From assembly GCA_949825045.1 (NCBI GenBank), contig OX463815.1, positions 17,477,231-17,541,230 on the forward strand: a stretch of 64,000 bases of DNA, given 5' to 3'. Origin of the DNA: Argyresthia goedartella (lineage: Eukaryota > Arthropoda > Insecta > Lepidoptera > Argyresthiidae). The notes beneath the pieces were generated by a model. It ran no database searches. It saw only the letters and a list, made by a program, of their open reading frames with translations, and was not told the DNA's origin. The position numbers were made by a program, and so were the translations under genes. Of this stretch, positions 46,006 through 57,889 are shown piece by piece (the first letter of the stretch is position 1; each line of letters starts with the position of its first letter).

Positions 46006-46571
46006 CTTTTCAGGAAGTTGTTTGTGATATATGACTCTTGTATGCAGTGTTGCTTGATTTCTCGAACCACCAAAGTGGTGAGACTGGATTTGCTAGTGGT
46101 GTTTACAGGAATAGTTTTCGCTAAAGTCAATATGCAATGCAATTTTCCAGTCGGTTTAATTATCCAGATATTGACGGTAAGATCTATACTGATTTCTTAT
46201 ATTGAATACGTGACTTTTAAATGTTTTGAATCCAGCTTGGAATCTTTTTATCAACATTGAAATAGTAGTATTTTCAGTTTTCTTGACATTTTTGGTTACT
46301 CGCACTTTCTTTCCTGCCTTCTCTATCTCTCGTCCATTGCACTAACTCAATAGTTTTCTATTCATCTGGTACATTGTGACAATTTCCTTTCATACAATCC
46401 ATTGAGTTGGCATCGCAAACTGTGGCCTCTATAAGATTATTTAAGTCTTTGTTTAAGATGATTTTATTTTTTTGCAATGTTCACCATATATGTTGTATTC
46501 CTCTATTAGCATAGAGCTTGCACCGGCACGTGTCTCTGCAGTCGATGGATGCTGGCTTTCAAAAAACGGTA

Positions 46572-46690
46572 TACAAGGTGACATTTAATTAGCTGACCAT
46601 ATTTTGAGGAATTATAGTACTCATCAATATGAACAACTTTCTCCAAGAAACTTATGGTCGCAAGGTGAAAAAAATATTTGTCCCTCAGTA
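46572..46690. mobile_element. Half copy of the AAGGTGACATTTAATTAGC MITE
   Basis: It starts CAAGGTGACATTTAATTAGC and has ATGAACAACTTTCTCCAAGA and ATGGTCGC, like one half of the full copies at 52250-52511 and 62881-63136. The opposite terminal repeat is missing. Confidence 0.7.
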
Positions 46691-46802
46691 CATTGACCCG
46701 ATCATTACTTTATACTGGTGTCAAAGGAAAATAACCGAAAAATACGCTGAGAACACAGTAAAGAGATCACTAGGGACGACGTTGAATTATATAAAAAAAA
46801 AC

Positions 46803-47625
46803 GGTAAAGTGCGAGTCTAAATCGCGCACGAAGGGTTCCGTACCACCGTTCAATGGAAGCGATGGTGTGGAGTGAATAGTTTGGATTTTACACAGCAAAA
46901 TATTGTTTACAAAGTTATTGGTGCGGTTACTTTCACACTCCATGTACGTAACCAGGTGCATCCCTAAGTTTGTATGTGGTATTGAAAGAATTGTTGTATG
47001 GGAGCCCCCTTAAATATTTCTTTTATCCTGTTTATTAGGGTTCCGTACCCAACGGGTAAGAACGGAACCCTATTACTAAGACTTCGCTGTCCGTCCGTCC
47101 GTCCGTCCGTCCGTCTGTCACCAGGCTGTATCTCAAGAACCTAGCTAACTAGAGAGTTGAAATTTTCACAGATTATGTATTTCTGTTGCCGCTATAACAA
47201 CAAATACTAAAAAATAGGATAAAATAAATATTTAAGGGGGCTCCCATACAACAATACCACATACAAACTTATGGATGCACCTGGTTACGTACATGGAGTG
47301 TGAAAGTAACTGCACCAATAACTTTGTAAACAATATTTTGCTGTGTAAAATCCAAACTATTCACTCCACACCATCGCTTCCATTGAACGGTGGTACGGAA
47401 CCCTTCGTGCGCGATTTAGACTCGCACTTGACCGGTTTTTTTTAGTATTTGGTGTTATAGCGGCAACAGAAATACATAATCTGTGAAAATTTCAACTCTC
47501 TAGCTAGCTAGGTTCTTGAGATACAGCCTGGTGACAGACGGACGGACGGACGGACGGACGGACAGCGAAGTCTTAGTAATAGGGTCCCGTTTGGAACCCT
47601 TCGGGTACGGGACCCTAAAAACTAC
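46803..47625. mobile_element. GTGCGAGTC-family element with a reversed copy inside
   Basis: The outer copy runs plus from 46803 (AAGTGCGAGTCTAAATCGCG) to 47034 (TTTTATCCTGTTT) and resumes at about 47437 (TAGTATTTGG) to 47625 (GGGACCCTAAAAAC). Between them, 47035-47436 is a complete copy in the opposite orientation: its CACTTGACCGG end is at 47431 and its TCCGTCCG end at 47085. The tail includes TATAGCGGCAACAGAAATAC and GGACGGACGG repeats. It is non-coding. Confidence 0.8.
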
Positions 47626-47889
47626 TACGTCACGCAAAATGCCCACTTTGTCACGTCATATTTTTGACAACCGTGACAATTAAATATATTTGATTGATTT
47701 AAATTTAAATTATGTGTTAAAAAATAAAACACAAATATTTATACGGTAATATTACCTTTATTGTGTGTTTTATATCGGAAAATATTGGATATATGGAACA
47801 AATATTTCTTAATTGCTAGGGTCAGGATATTCGGCATAAAAAAGTAAAACCACCCATAAAATAAACGCAATGTATTTCGAAATTGAAAA
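47626..47889. other. AT-rich intergenic spacer
   Basis: Nothing recognised between two copies of the same repeat family. Confidence 0.4.
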
Positions 47890-48250
47890 TTGAAGAAATT
47901 TTCAAGGTTTTATGTGAATTTCTGTTGCCGCTATAGCAACTTATATTTGACTACACGAGATTTTATAAATTGAAGAGGGTCCCCATTTCAACGCCATCCG
48001 CGATATAACAAACCATTATTGATCAAATATTATCGTAGATTTCGCGGCTTATCACATGGTTGTGGTGGTGCAATTGGTTTGATATCGGTTTTGCAGTCTC
48101 AGGGTTCTGAGTTTGAATCCACATTCGGAAATAATATTATTATGTTTTTGTTTTTGTTTTATTATTTTTAGTTATTATTTTAAGTTTTATTTCAGGTTGA
48201 TACGGAACCTTTCGTGGGCGAGTCCGACCCGCACACGACCAATTTTTCTA
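47890..48250 (-). mobile_element. Diverged copy of the GTGCGAGTC family
   Basis: On the plus strand it contains TTCTGTTGCCGCTATAGCAA near 47925 and ends TACGGAACCTTTCGTGGGCG with GTCCGACCCGCACACGACCA. This is the family head in reverse. In the middle a weak tRNA-like stretch (GGTTCTGAGTTTGAATCC, near 48100) suggests an older insertion. Confidence 0.55.
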
Positions 48251-50831
48251 CTCTGTGGCCGCCGCTACGGAGTAGTAAAAACTCCCTCACGATGTTTTCC
48301 ATCACCAGCACCGTTAGAACATCGGTATAATGGACAAGAAACTACGTAAATTACTAATCTCACTGGTACACGGACAGCACCGGGATTTGAACGTGCACCT
48401 CCTGCGTGACAAGCAAGCGTGAAACCCGCGGACCACGGAGCTCTTGTGCTGCTACATCAACCAAATCACCATCTAATTTAAAAAACATTGCGATATGTCC
48501 TACAAAGCTTATTGATTTATTGAAAAATATTGTATAGCTTGCTTAGATGTACCTAAGCGAAGTGCTGATTACGCAACCGCACTCCATCGCAGTCTAGCAC
48601 AGTGACACATAGTTCTTTGCCAGACGAAAACTTGACCTTTCCCGGAACATAATATTTATGTAACATGTATGAATCGATGTACAGATACGACGTTATCTAA
48701 TCCTTTGTCCCAGGTCTGCTCGACTCAACTTAGGTTTATCTGGAGCGCAAAAAACTATTTCGAAGGTGTTAAAATTAGTATTGATTAATTTTGCATGTCA
48801 TTATATCGTTCATGAAAATGACAAATTATTCTCCTTGTAGAAAAGTGCGCTTGCTTGCTTCTGTATTTTGCAGAATATTCCCAATTACTAAATATAAAAC
48901 TGTTTCGTAAGGATAAAGCTACATCTGTATAACATCTGAAATACTTATCCAAAAGCATCTACTTATTTCTGGTTTTCGAGTATGGATGCTCAAATGGGCA
49001 ACAAAGGAATCGTGTTACAATATTTCGGTTATATAAATGAATTGCTGTATCTAGTCAATACCCAGTATGTCTTCAGGCGATTGTTAGAACATCTGTACTC
49101 ACTAGTTAAAGGTGTGGTATATCGATTATATTATAGGTACCTGTACTGAAAAAAAGTTGTAACGTTATTTCACTTTTGGATTCTGTATTGGATTGGTACA
49201 CTGTAATTATTAGAGTTAGTTTACTTCTTGTATGCTTGAGGTTACTGCATGCGCATGACAACATTGCTAATGTATTCCTTTTCCGCCACAACAGAGAAGC
49301 AAGAGACTCGACCGACGTGCTTTCATCCCTCGCCTGCCTGATTTAACATTCGCGAACCTAGATTATAATTACTTGACTGTATTTAGCCAAATTGCACCGA
49401 TAGGCTAGGTTGCCTGGCGCGGGCGCCGGAGCTTGCTTGAGGCGACACAGAGGTCACGACATGTGAAGTTTACGCCGATGACTCCAACGCGACCTTGACA
49501 TGCAATGCGGGGAAAGTGAACATACCGGTTATTGTGTAACTGAGCCTTACAGATGCTATTAAACCGAACAATCTGCCAAGTATGATTGTAGAATGATGGA
49601 CTGGCCTAAGGCAGACAATTAAAATACGTTTAACCCAACTCTGGAATATGCCAAGGATTTCGGATTGGATGTGTGTTTAGATTGGGAGGTAGTTAGCAAT
49701 CAAATATTTGTTTTACGTGTGAGAGGTCGCGACGAGTGTAAGTGGATAGTGGTAGTTGCAAATGTATAATGGGGAGATTGCTTAATTTATTTTATTGAAG
49801 CATTTGGCATCATAACTTGCAAAGATGAATTCTGCAGAGATTCAATATGCACTAGCGGCAGAAATTTTATGCAAAGTGACTTCTCGCTAATTTCCGCAAA
49901 TTTGTGGCCGTTATCAGGGGATGGTACAGACGGTATTGATCATAGATAGAGGTTAAAATATTTCATTTCACATTGTCAATTGGCTTATGGGAGAATGTAT
50001 GCTAAATGAATGAAACAATATCAAACTAGTGATCCGTAACATTAATCAAAAGGCATAAAAGAGTGCTACATGTGATTTGTATGCTTTTATCTAAACCATT
50101 TATCTGTCTTACTTCACGTACTAGGTACTTTGAAAATTTATAAAAAAGCATGCTCGGTATGATTTTGGATAATAAAAATTAAAGTCATGTTTAATTTTAA
50201 AGATTTTCTATATTTTATACAATTTTTCACATAATGAAAATCGCTTATTCTATAGCTTATGCTTAGCACATAGTAGCATTTAAATTTTTACAACACACAA
50301 ACACAACAATAAAAATATGTTGTAAGAAAAGCTAAGACACGGGTTGAACTACACAAGAAAATTGTCATCTAACGCCTGGCAACATTAAAGCTACAGCTAC
50401 GTTCCAAATGCTGTAACGAAAAGCATAAAATGATCAGGCGCAAGATTCGCGCATACACTCTCAAATTCTTAAAACTATGAAAAGCCTCATATACCAATTG
50501 CACCTTAGCATTACTGGCCTATATAAAAATGTAGGGTTATAAAAGGGCAAAAAATTATAAGAAGATTCATTAGGTATATACATATCAAATAATTTTTTAA
50601 TAAGAACCGCTTAGCCGTTTGGACAATATTCCAATTGTATTTGACTGAAACGTCAGTCTATATAGTTTAACCTGAGTTTTGAATAAACCTTGACTGAAGA
50701 GAGAAGTGTTTCTGCTGTCTATACGATATGGTTGAGATAAAACTTACTGAAGAGAGAAGTCATAAAAATACTGAACTAATAATAATCCTTTTGTATTAAA
50801 TACGAAACTAAAATAATATAGTAAATAAATT
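48251..50831. other. Intergenic, no supported gene
   Basis: There is a tRNA-like remnant in reverse orientation at about 48365-48450 (GGGATTTGAACGTGC on the plus strand), probably from a SINE. Otherwise it is AT-rich and featureless. The part near 50700-50831 should include the 3' UTR of the minus-strand cuticle gene. Confidence 0.45.
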
Positions 50832-52997
50832 CTATTTTCTCCTATATTCCCTCCTAGAGTCTGGACCTTGCGGGGGGAGGGTCGCAAGGTACTCCAGAGC
50901 CTTCTGGATCTCTTCGGGGATGGGAGGAGAGGTTGGCAGGTGAGCCCCCTGTGGCTGGAAACCGTTCTCATCGGCAATGTATTGTAGTTCGATCAACTGC
51001 AAATAAAAATAATTTGGTGAAAATTTACTTCATCTTTAGTTTATCAACGAAATAGATAATGGAACCCCTAAAACCACCCAATAACTCTCAATCTATATGT
51101 TTCTGTTAGGACTTGGCTTTCTTTAAAAGAAAATCCATATTGAATCAATCGGCCACAGATGTATCAAAACATGATGATGAGCATATGCAATATCCATATT
51201 TGGGTCAATCATCTGGCCAGTGTTGGTACACATTGACTTTACGGTTACCAATCTTAAGGTATACCTTATATATTGGATAATTTACCGTGTTTCTAAATCC
51301 CACTTATTCAACCACGGATTTAGCTGACAGCGAAGCGACATTGCAAAGATTACCAAAGTGTTTTATTTATCAAGTCAATAGATATAATTAATTGCAGCCA
51401 TGATAGCGAGGCCCAATCTTACATTAGGTATCTACGACCAGTGAGTGTGATCGAACCGTGACCTGAGATGGTTTTTTGTGAAAAACGTTAGCCGGTAAAG
51501 ATGATAAACCGCTAATGCTGATTGGCTGACTGACAGACAATTCACCGCCCAAACCAGTGGATCTAGGAGCATGAAACTTTGTACAGGAGTTAAATATAGC
51601 ATCATCATCATCATCATCACCATCACCATCACCATCAAGGTATTACTAAGGAAGGGTTGTTTGAAATTCGCCCTCTGAGGAACAAGAGGGTTACAGCTGT
51701 ATCCGAATGAAAGCACACTATATACTTGTGCCCGTATAGTTAGTTCTTACTTGACCGTCAGGCGCCGTGTACTGGTACCGTCCCTGTGCGACCTGCGTCT
51801 CCTGTTCCGGTATGCCCCGGTTCTTCAGATATCCCTCCTCCTCTGCTGCGATGCCGTTACCAGTCTCATAGCTGAAAAATAATTTTGTTCTTAGTGTTTG
51901 GTAATATTTGGGTCAAAACATAGCAATCAGAGGCTGCGGACCTGCATAGCTCTACTTCTTTTATTCGTTGCCGTTTAGTTATCTGTGGTTAAGTTTTAAT
52001 TTTATTTAATTTAATTTAAAAAAAAAATACGTAATTTTCATTTTTTACATTCATTTTAAAAGGGGTACTAAAAAGCTATTATCTTTTATTTTAGTGACAT
52101 GACGTGCTCTGCGATGTAGAGTATTGAACACTGAACAATATCTTAGTACCTAGTAAGTATGCTGGAGATAAGCCCTATCATGTGAAGTCAATCTCTCTTC
52201 TTAATCAAAAAAACACCACATAGGTGATCTACTAACAGTATACACATACAAGGTGACATTTAATTATCTGACCATATTTTGGGAAATGATAAAACCCATT
52301 ATTATGAACAACTTTCCCCGAGAAACATATGGTCGTAAACGAAAATTATTTTTGGCTTCCCATAGTAACTTGTAATCAGCTGATCGGGTCAATATACTGA
52401 GGGACGAATTCTTTTTTTCATTTGCTACCATAAGTTTCTTGGGGAAAATTGTTCATACTGATGGGTACTATTATTCCCCAAAATATGGTCGGCTAATTAA
52501 ATGTCACCTTATATATGTAGAAGAGATACGTACCTGTATCTATAAGAGCCATCAGGGTTAATAACTTGCTCCTGCCTGATTATGGGGATTGGCTCGGTGG
52601 AGTACTGCGGCTGCTGAGCTTGGTATCCGAAGCTGACATCCGCCCAGGACATGCCAACTAGCGTCAATACTGCTAGCTGTGGAAGGTAGGTTACAGGTAG
52701 ATTCTTTCTTTCGACCATAAAATTTGGTGCAAGCGGCACAAATTGACACTTTGTAGATTCGCGAGATTAAGCGTTAAGTGTGGTTGTAAAACAGTGCCTC
52801 TTGTGAATACTACTAGCAGAAAAGGTACATTAATTTAAAACTACATCGTGAGAAAACCTCCATGTTATCAGAATAACATGGGCGGGTCGTCAATTTTCCT
52901 TTAGATATTTCCACTAGACACATCGTTTGATCTCCACTCCCTAATCCACTTGGTACTACACTACAATACATTAACTCGTACTTACAATGCACTTCAT
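50832..52997 (-). CDS. RR-1 cuticular protein, four coding exons
   Basis: Exons are 52986-52997 (MKCI), 52534-52676, 51751-51871 and 50832-50996, with GT/AG borders and matching phases, giving 146 aa. The signal peptide is [16 protein letters not shown]. Next come a Gln/Tyr-rich stretch ([20 protein letters not shown]) and the RR-1 domain ([65 protein letters not shown]). The end is [20 protein letters not shown] with a basic tail REYRRK. It is like the SgAbd-type endocuticle proteins: secreted and chitin-binding. Intron 1 of the domain holds a 260-bp MITE only about 20 bp from exon 52534-52676. TATA box at 53069-53076. Confidence 0.93.
52250..52511. mobile_element. Foldback MITE in a cuticle-gene intron
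   Basis: AAGGTGACATTTAATTATCTGACC at the left pairs with GGTCGGCTAATTAAATGTCACCTT at the right. Pairing continues through AACAACTTTCCCCGAGAAAC and CCATAAGTTTCTTGGGGAAA. The whole element folds on itself. Its right end is about 22 bp from the donor of exon 52534-52676. Confidence 0.8.
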
Positions 52998-53068
52998 TTT
53001 AACTTTAAATGCACTTGTACTTTCGTAAAGCCTGGTACGGTATGATGCATCAGATGCACCAACCATGC

Positions 53069-53076
53069 TATTTATA
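53069..53076 (-). promoter_or_regulatory. TATA box of the four-exon cuticle gene
   Basis: TATAAATA on the minus strand, 72 bp before the ATG at 52997. Confidence 0.7.
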
Positions 53077-54502
53077 CTTTAAATTTTTGCTGCAATTACA
53101 TGACACTACGTAACCGGCGTACGTTTAGCATATTTATGGTATGTTCTGGCTGAAGGACAACAGGGTGTCCCTTTGAGAAGATGTGTAAAGGTGCCGCCAA
53201 CGCCGGCGGCCACTGAGGGGTTTTTAGATTGCAAAGGACGGTTCTTGTTGAAACTACCTAGTCGGTCCTTAAGTTCTGTCACAAAGTTTTTGATAGATAA
53301 AACTCAGCAATAAACTTTTTCTTATTCGTATTATACATGATTAAAAAGCTTATTTTATACGAATCAAATTGCAATACAATACATTTTGTACGATTATCGC
53401 AATATGACAAAAAACCTTATAACTTGAGACAATCGCGAACCCAAAACCCGCCGCAACAACAACGACAAAAATACCACTTACCACAAATTTAATAAAAAAA
53501 CAGTGTTCCAGATAACCAACAAGGTTTTTTTTATTTATTCTGAAACCTCGATTTTAGACCATGCTTAACAACTAGCATTTGATTTTCTGTTAGCTTTCAG
53601 TTCCAACTGCTCCCAAAGAGAACTTTACGTACTTTTTACGTTTTCAGGAAAACGTATAAAAATGATCTTGTGGGCAACAAGTACACAACGTAAAATGTGA
53701 ATATGAAAATAAGTTTTACCCAGACTTAGTTATCTTATGCTTCAAAATGAAGGTAACGGGTTCAGGGAGGGTTCTGACTAAAATCTCACGTAAGTTTGAA
53801 AGGTTTTAAGAGTCATGGAAAAAAGATAAAGTGAATCACGTCCGTATTTTTGATTGGGTAAAAAAGTGCAAAATCTCTGAAGAAACTAGCATTTGTGTAA
53901 TATGGCTTTAAGCATTTAAATCCAATAATCGTTCTAATTTATCAGTATTTAATGAGCTATCAAACCATATATAGTATTACATAAATTAAAACTTGGTATT
54001 ATTTACTATGCGGCAAAATATTTGTGACAGAACTTATGGACCGACTAGGTATATCTACGTTAAATATAAATGACGATAGCAAAATGATTGAGGCGTATTC
54101 AGAGACTAGAAAACTTCAATTGCTTCCTGGAGTTTAGCGAGAGCTTCCTTATCCATGGTGGTGTTACTACTGATATGCAGAGCTGGGCAAGTGATAAGTA
54201 TACAGTATTATGTACGTTATTTCAAAATAAAATTGCGTCTCAGCTTGTATTATGCTGAACTTGATACCCTATGGTAACCAGTGCATTTTTTTTAAATTCC
54301 ACATACAAACTTATGAAATACTTGGTAAAAAGCCAATTACTTTTTAAACTATATTTTGCGATCTAAAGTCCAACCTTTCGACTTTTCAATAAAATTATAT
54401 AGCGTATGTCATTCCCACAACTAAGACAAATCCGACACCTTATTAATTAAAATCCGTCAAGCCGTTTGGGCTGCAGCTCGTTCTAACGAAATGTTCATAC
54501 AT
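53077..54502. other. Upstream region of the four-exon cuticle gene
   Basis: No gene is certain. On the minus strand 54113-54180 there is a short open piece (MDKEALAKLQEAIEVF, then stop) preceded by a possible CCCAG acceptor. It might be a terminal exon, but I cannot support it further. Confidence 0.35.
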
Positions 54503-55004
54503 TTGTCGCAGTTGGTTGGTTAAATGAGACACTTATCTAACTCTCTAGACCGTTAATTAAATACCGACGTTTAACCAAGTCACTAGCATTTTGATTTAAA
54601 TAAAGCATCGTCGAAAACGTTTGACAATCTGTCTTACCGACAGCCGGCGTGTTGGAGAACAAGATGGCGTCATGACAACAGCTGATTTGCACAGCTTATA
54701 TCAGGGCAAAACATTGCGGTAGCTTAGGTGAAGGGTAAAGGGGGTAAACAAAGCGAAGCCCCCTTTATCCTTCGTGTTAGGTTGAACATGTAAGAACAAA
54801 AATACCTAAAACATAAACTTATGTACACATAAAAAATATTTATATTGTATATGTCTTGTTGCCTAGGAACCTTTAGACAACTCGTTAAACGTTTCGTTCA
54901 CTCTCTTGTCTGACGGAATTTTAGTGACTTGGTTAAACGTCGGTATTTAATTAACGGTCTATAGAGTTAATTAAGTGTCTGATTTAACCACCTAACTGCG
55001 ACAC
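54503..55004. mobile_element. Foldback element of about 500 bp
   Basis: The left end (TGTCGCAGTTGGTTGGTTAA onward, about 100 bp) matches the reverse complement of the right end (to 55004) with few changes. The matching part includes ACCGTTAATTAAATACCGAC and TTTAACCAAGTCACTA. The centre is unrelated and non-coding. It fits a MITE or deleted DNA transposon. Confidence 0.75.
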
Positions 55005-56055
55005 ATACAATACCCTCTTTCTTGTTCAGTCGGGTAAAATAATAAATGTCGTTTTTAATTGGTAAATTGTTTCGCACCCATTAATTTGAGGCAGGCTTCC
55101 CGATACGGGGACCTATTAAATTTATTAGCCACATTACATTCATCACGACTGTATTCCCAATAAGGGGCAGATAGAGCTTCAAGACAGCATAGTATGAGGT
55201 GCAAACATAATAAACCATCAGTATGAAGTTCCACTCTCGGCTTCTGACAACACTACTACTTACACTTAAGGCAACTACCTAGAAGGCGGAATAAGACTTA
55301 ACTCGAGGAAGCATTGACTACTCCATACAAATTTATATGGATCCAAGTTTACTCGAGTTAAGCTTTATTCCGGTTTCTAGTTAGTCTAGTTTTCTGCTAG
55401 TGGCTCTTACCATCGAAGTTATATCTGCAATTTCAATAGGTAGGCCTCACAGACCAGATATCTGGTCTGTGGTAGGCCTGCATAATTCTATTTTCTGACT
55501 CATCCGAAGTTGGCAAGCTGGCCCACGAATATACTGCTGGTGATATAAAATATTATTGTTCCTTTTTTTCCTCGTTGTTTTAATTTAACCAAGCTTTACT
55601 GTTTTTAGAGCACCTAATCATTTTTCGAATCGCCAAAATGTTCCCAGGTTCGGCAATGACTTATTCCCCGGGATTCCCGTTACCGGGAACCCGGGACCGA
55701 AACCCCAGATACTATTCTCACGGAACGTGCACGAAAAATCCAAGAGATTTTAGCTATGCATTCTCATCCAACCTTTCTGACTCATCACCTCAAACCAGTA
55801 ACTGTTGTCATCCGCGCGTATGCAACGTTCTGAGATATTATAATGTATGGAAATATTTATTGTTATGGTTGTGGTTGACGGTAAATACTAGTGCACGGTA
55901 ATAAATGTTATTGGGCGAGGATATCCATTCTCAACCTCACAGGTTTCTTCGATTGTAGATAATTATGCGGTATACTAACTTTACTTAACATATCTCAAAG
56001 GGGTGGCAGAGGCATAATGTGCTCACGTTTAGCCAGTTATTCAATACTCCACGGT
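55005..56055. other. Intergenic with small palindromes
   Basis: 55272-55385 is a foldback element with ends of about 36 bp (GAATAAGACTTAACTCGAG pairing with CTCGAGTTAAGCTTTATTC). 55448-55471 is a perfect 24-bp palindrome (CACAGACCAGAT/ATCTGGTCTGTG). No gene was recognised. Confidence 0.55.
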
Positions 56056-56115
56056 ATACTACCTATAGTTTCTAATTATATATACATATATATAATTAGA
56101 AACTATAGGTAGTAT
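56056..56115. repeat. Perfect 29-bp inverted repeat, 2-nt loop
   Basis: ATACTACCTATAGTTTCTAA plus TTATATATA (56056-56084) is exactly mirrored at 56087-56115, with CA between. It is AT-rich and could fold into a cruciform. Confidence 0.9.
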
Positions 56116-56491
56116 CTAGTAGATCTGCAGGAAAACATAACGGTCGCCTTTTACTGTCGCAGAATGTATTGGTGTAATTTCCAGTCAGCGCTCGGACTCA
56201 TGGTCACTGATTTGCCAAAATCTGATCGAAGACTGTAGGTTAGGTATATAGATTTCAAAATGTCTGTTAACTTAACCCTGACACAGGAACCCTAATAGGT
56301 AAGGAATACAATAAATACGCTAACAAGTTGGCATGCAGTTGCTCTCTTGAGTCTGAGATTTCATAAAACCTAGGGGATTTCCCTGTGACTACCATCCAAC
56401 GACTACTCGCATTAGCTCATTTTCCTTAATGACACCAACAATTCCAGAAATCATGTCAACACCTGAGCCTTTGTGTTTTTTTTATTTCCAG

Positions 56492-56591
56492 TTCCATATT
56501 GATAAACGACGCCCCCGAGCTACGGCACAGGCGCTTGCGCAATGCCACCATCGACACTATTCGAGACCTACGCAACAATGACCACAGATAA
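56492..56591 (+). CDS. Possible terminal exon of an unknown gene
   Basis: A strong acceptor (TTTTTTTTATTTCCAG, ending 56491) is followed by one base and 33 codons. They encode SILINDAPELRHRRLRNATI and DTIRDLRNNDHR and end at a TAA at 56589-56591. The composition is unlike the AT-rich surroundings and protein-like. No upstream exon could be linked. It may be the end of a plus-strand gene with long introns, or chance. Confidence 0.3.
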
Positions 56592-56835
56592 ACAAAGAGC
56601 GGTCCATCATCATCAGCGACTATTGATTGATACAATAGATTGCGGACTTACTCTCATATATTGTTATAGTTAGCATACACTACTGCCTAGCCCAGCCGAG
56701 ATCCGTATTGGAGCTGCTTGACACGTTGTTGAAATTATTATCATATAATTCCGTCACTTGAACACTGGGATTGATCGATGATTGTCGGTCGTAAGGCATG
56801 ACTTTGACAAAAGGTTATAGGCTATACAGGGCATT

Positions 56836-57600
56836 ATCTACTACAACAAGATACCTCTGGAGATATTGAAATTGCCAATTGAACAATTTAAAAACCTGTC
56901 AGATGCGAGTCGAAGTCGAGCACGAAGGGTTCCGTACTACCGTACCATGGTAGGGATGGTGTGTAGTGAATAATTTGGATTTTACATAGCAAAATATTGT
57001 TTACAAAGTTATTGGTGCTGCTACTTATACACTCCATGTACGTAACCAGGTGCATTCATAAGTTTGTATGTGGTTTACAGATAAATACATTATTTTATTC
57101 TGTTTTTTTATTTGTTGTTATAGCGGCAACAGAAATACATCATCTGTGAAAATTTCAACTGTCTAACTTTCACGTTTCATTAGGTGCAGCCTGGTGACAG
57201 ACGGACGGACAGACTGACGGACGGACAGCGGAGTCTTAGTAATAGAGTTCCGTAAAATGGGACGTTTTACCCTTTGGGAAGGGCTCTAAAAACCATGTCA
57301 AATCGACTGTCATTAAAGGGATATTACAATGTTCAAGATTACTTAAATTATGGGATCTATCTCAACACAGAACTTGCAGTTAATTATTATTAATTATAAT
57401 AATTACTTAATATTTGTATTAGTTAAACACAACCAATTCATAAAGGGTTTTAAAATCAATCTGTGGGAGTTTCTTCGCCCTTCTCTCCCACAGTGGTACT
57501 ATGTAGAGAAGTGGCAAAAAATACATTTGCTAAGTGTATGTAAATATCTACATACACTTATACACGGTAATAAAGGTTTGAATTTGAATTTGTTATAAAA
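56836..57600 (+). mobile_element. LINE 3' end interrupted by a GTGCGAGTC-family element
   Basis: The LINE part reads GATACCTCTGGAGATATTGA...CAATTTAAAA, then resumes at about 57291 (TCATTAAAGGGATATTACAA) as in the LINE at 34087-34230. It ends with TTTGAATTTGAATTTG repeats. The insert 56887-57290 has the family head (GATGCGAGTCGAAGTCGAGC), TATAGCGGCAACAGAAATAC and ACGGACGGAC repeats. AAAAACC borders both sides and may be the target duplication. Confidence 0.75.
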
Positions 57601-57889
57601 TGCATATGACAAAAGGCCACGTATGCACGGCATGATCTACGAAATCGGAATTGAAGGATTGGGTACCCAAAAGGGCATGCCGTGCAAACGGGGCCGTTTG
57701 TCAGATCATAGACACACATTTCTCACGGCGCCTAAGTTTACGCGTCATACATGTTATGGAGATAGGTCAATTCTACTGAATAAATTGACCATGTTAGATA
57801 GATAGATAATCCATTTATTCACTGTGAAAATACACACAAATACAGTTTTTAACTCAAATCACAATATGTAAGCTACAGTAAGCTAGGTA

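Larger units (their letters stand above)
44109..46560 (-). pseudogene. Relic of a transposase-like gene
   Basis: Decayed minus-strand coding pieces appear in one order. 46550-46280 has VCDANSMDCMKGNC and VQWTRDREG. 45400-45106 has TFFETGHGKGGAYRIGDTMK and RQADDLVKYGLDIPDA. 44810-44421 has DDIGHIDGTIPRGIVPLQGT, HQVLTKKGVL and SSSEEDDDVPLAMHKR. 44256-44109 has KRFKLVETDMSYV and the terminal DPLEIFEM. I recall this motif order from uncharacterised transposon-associated proteins of arthropods and other animals, but cannot name the family. Stops, frameshifts, a LINE tail (45480-46000) and a hairpin at 45395-45462 interrupt it. The end at 44109 lies inside the palindrome arm. Confidence 0.45.
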
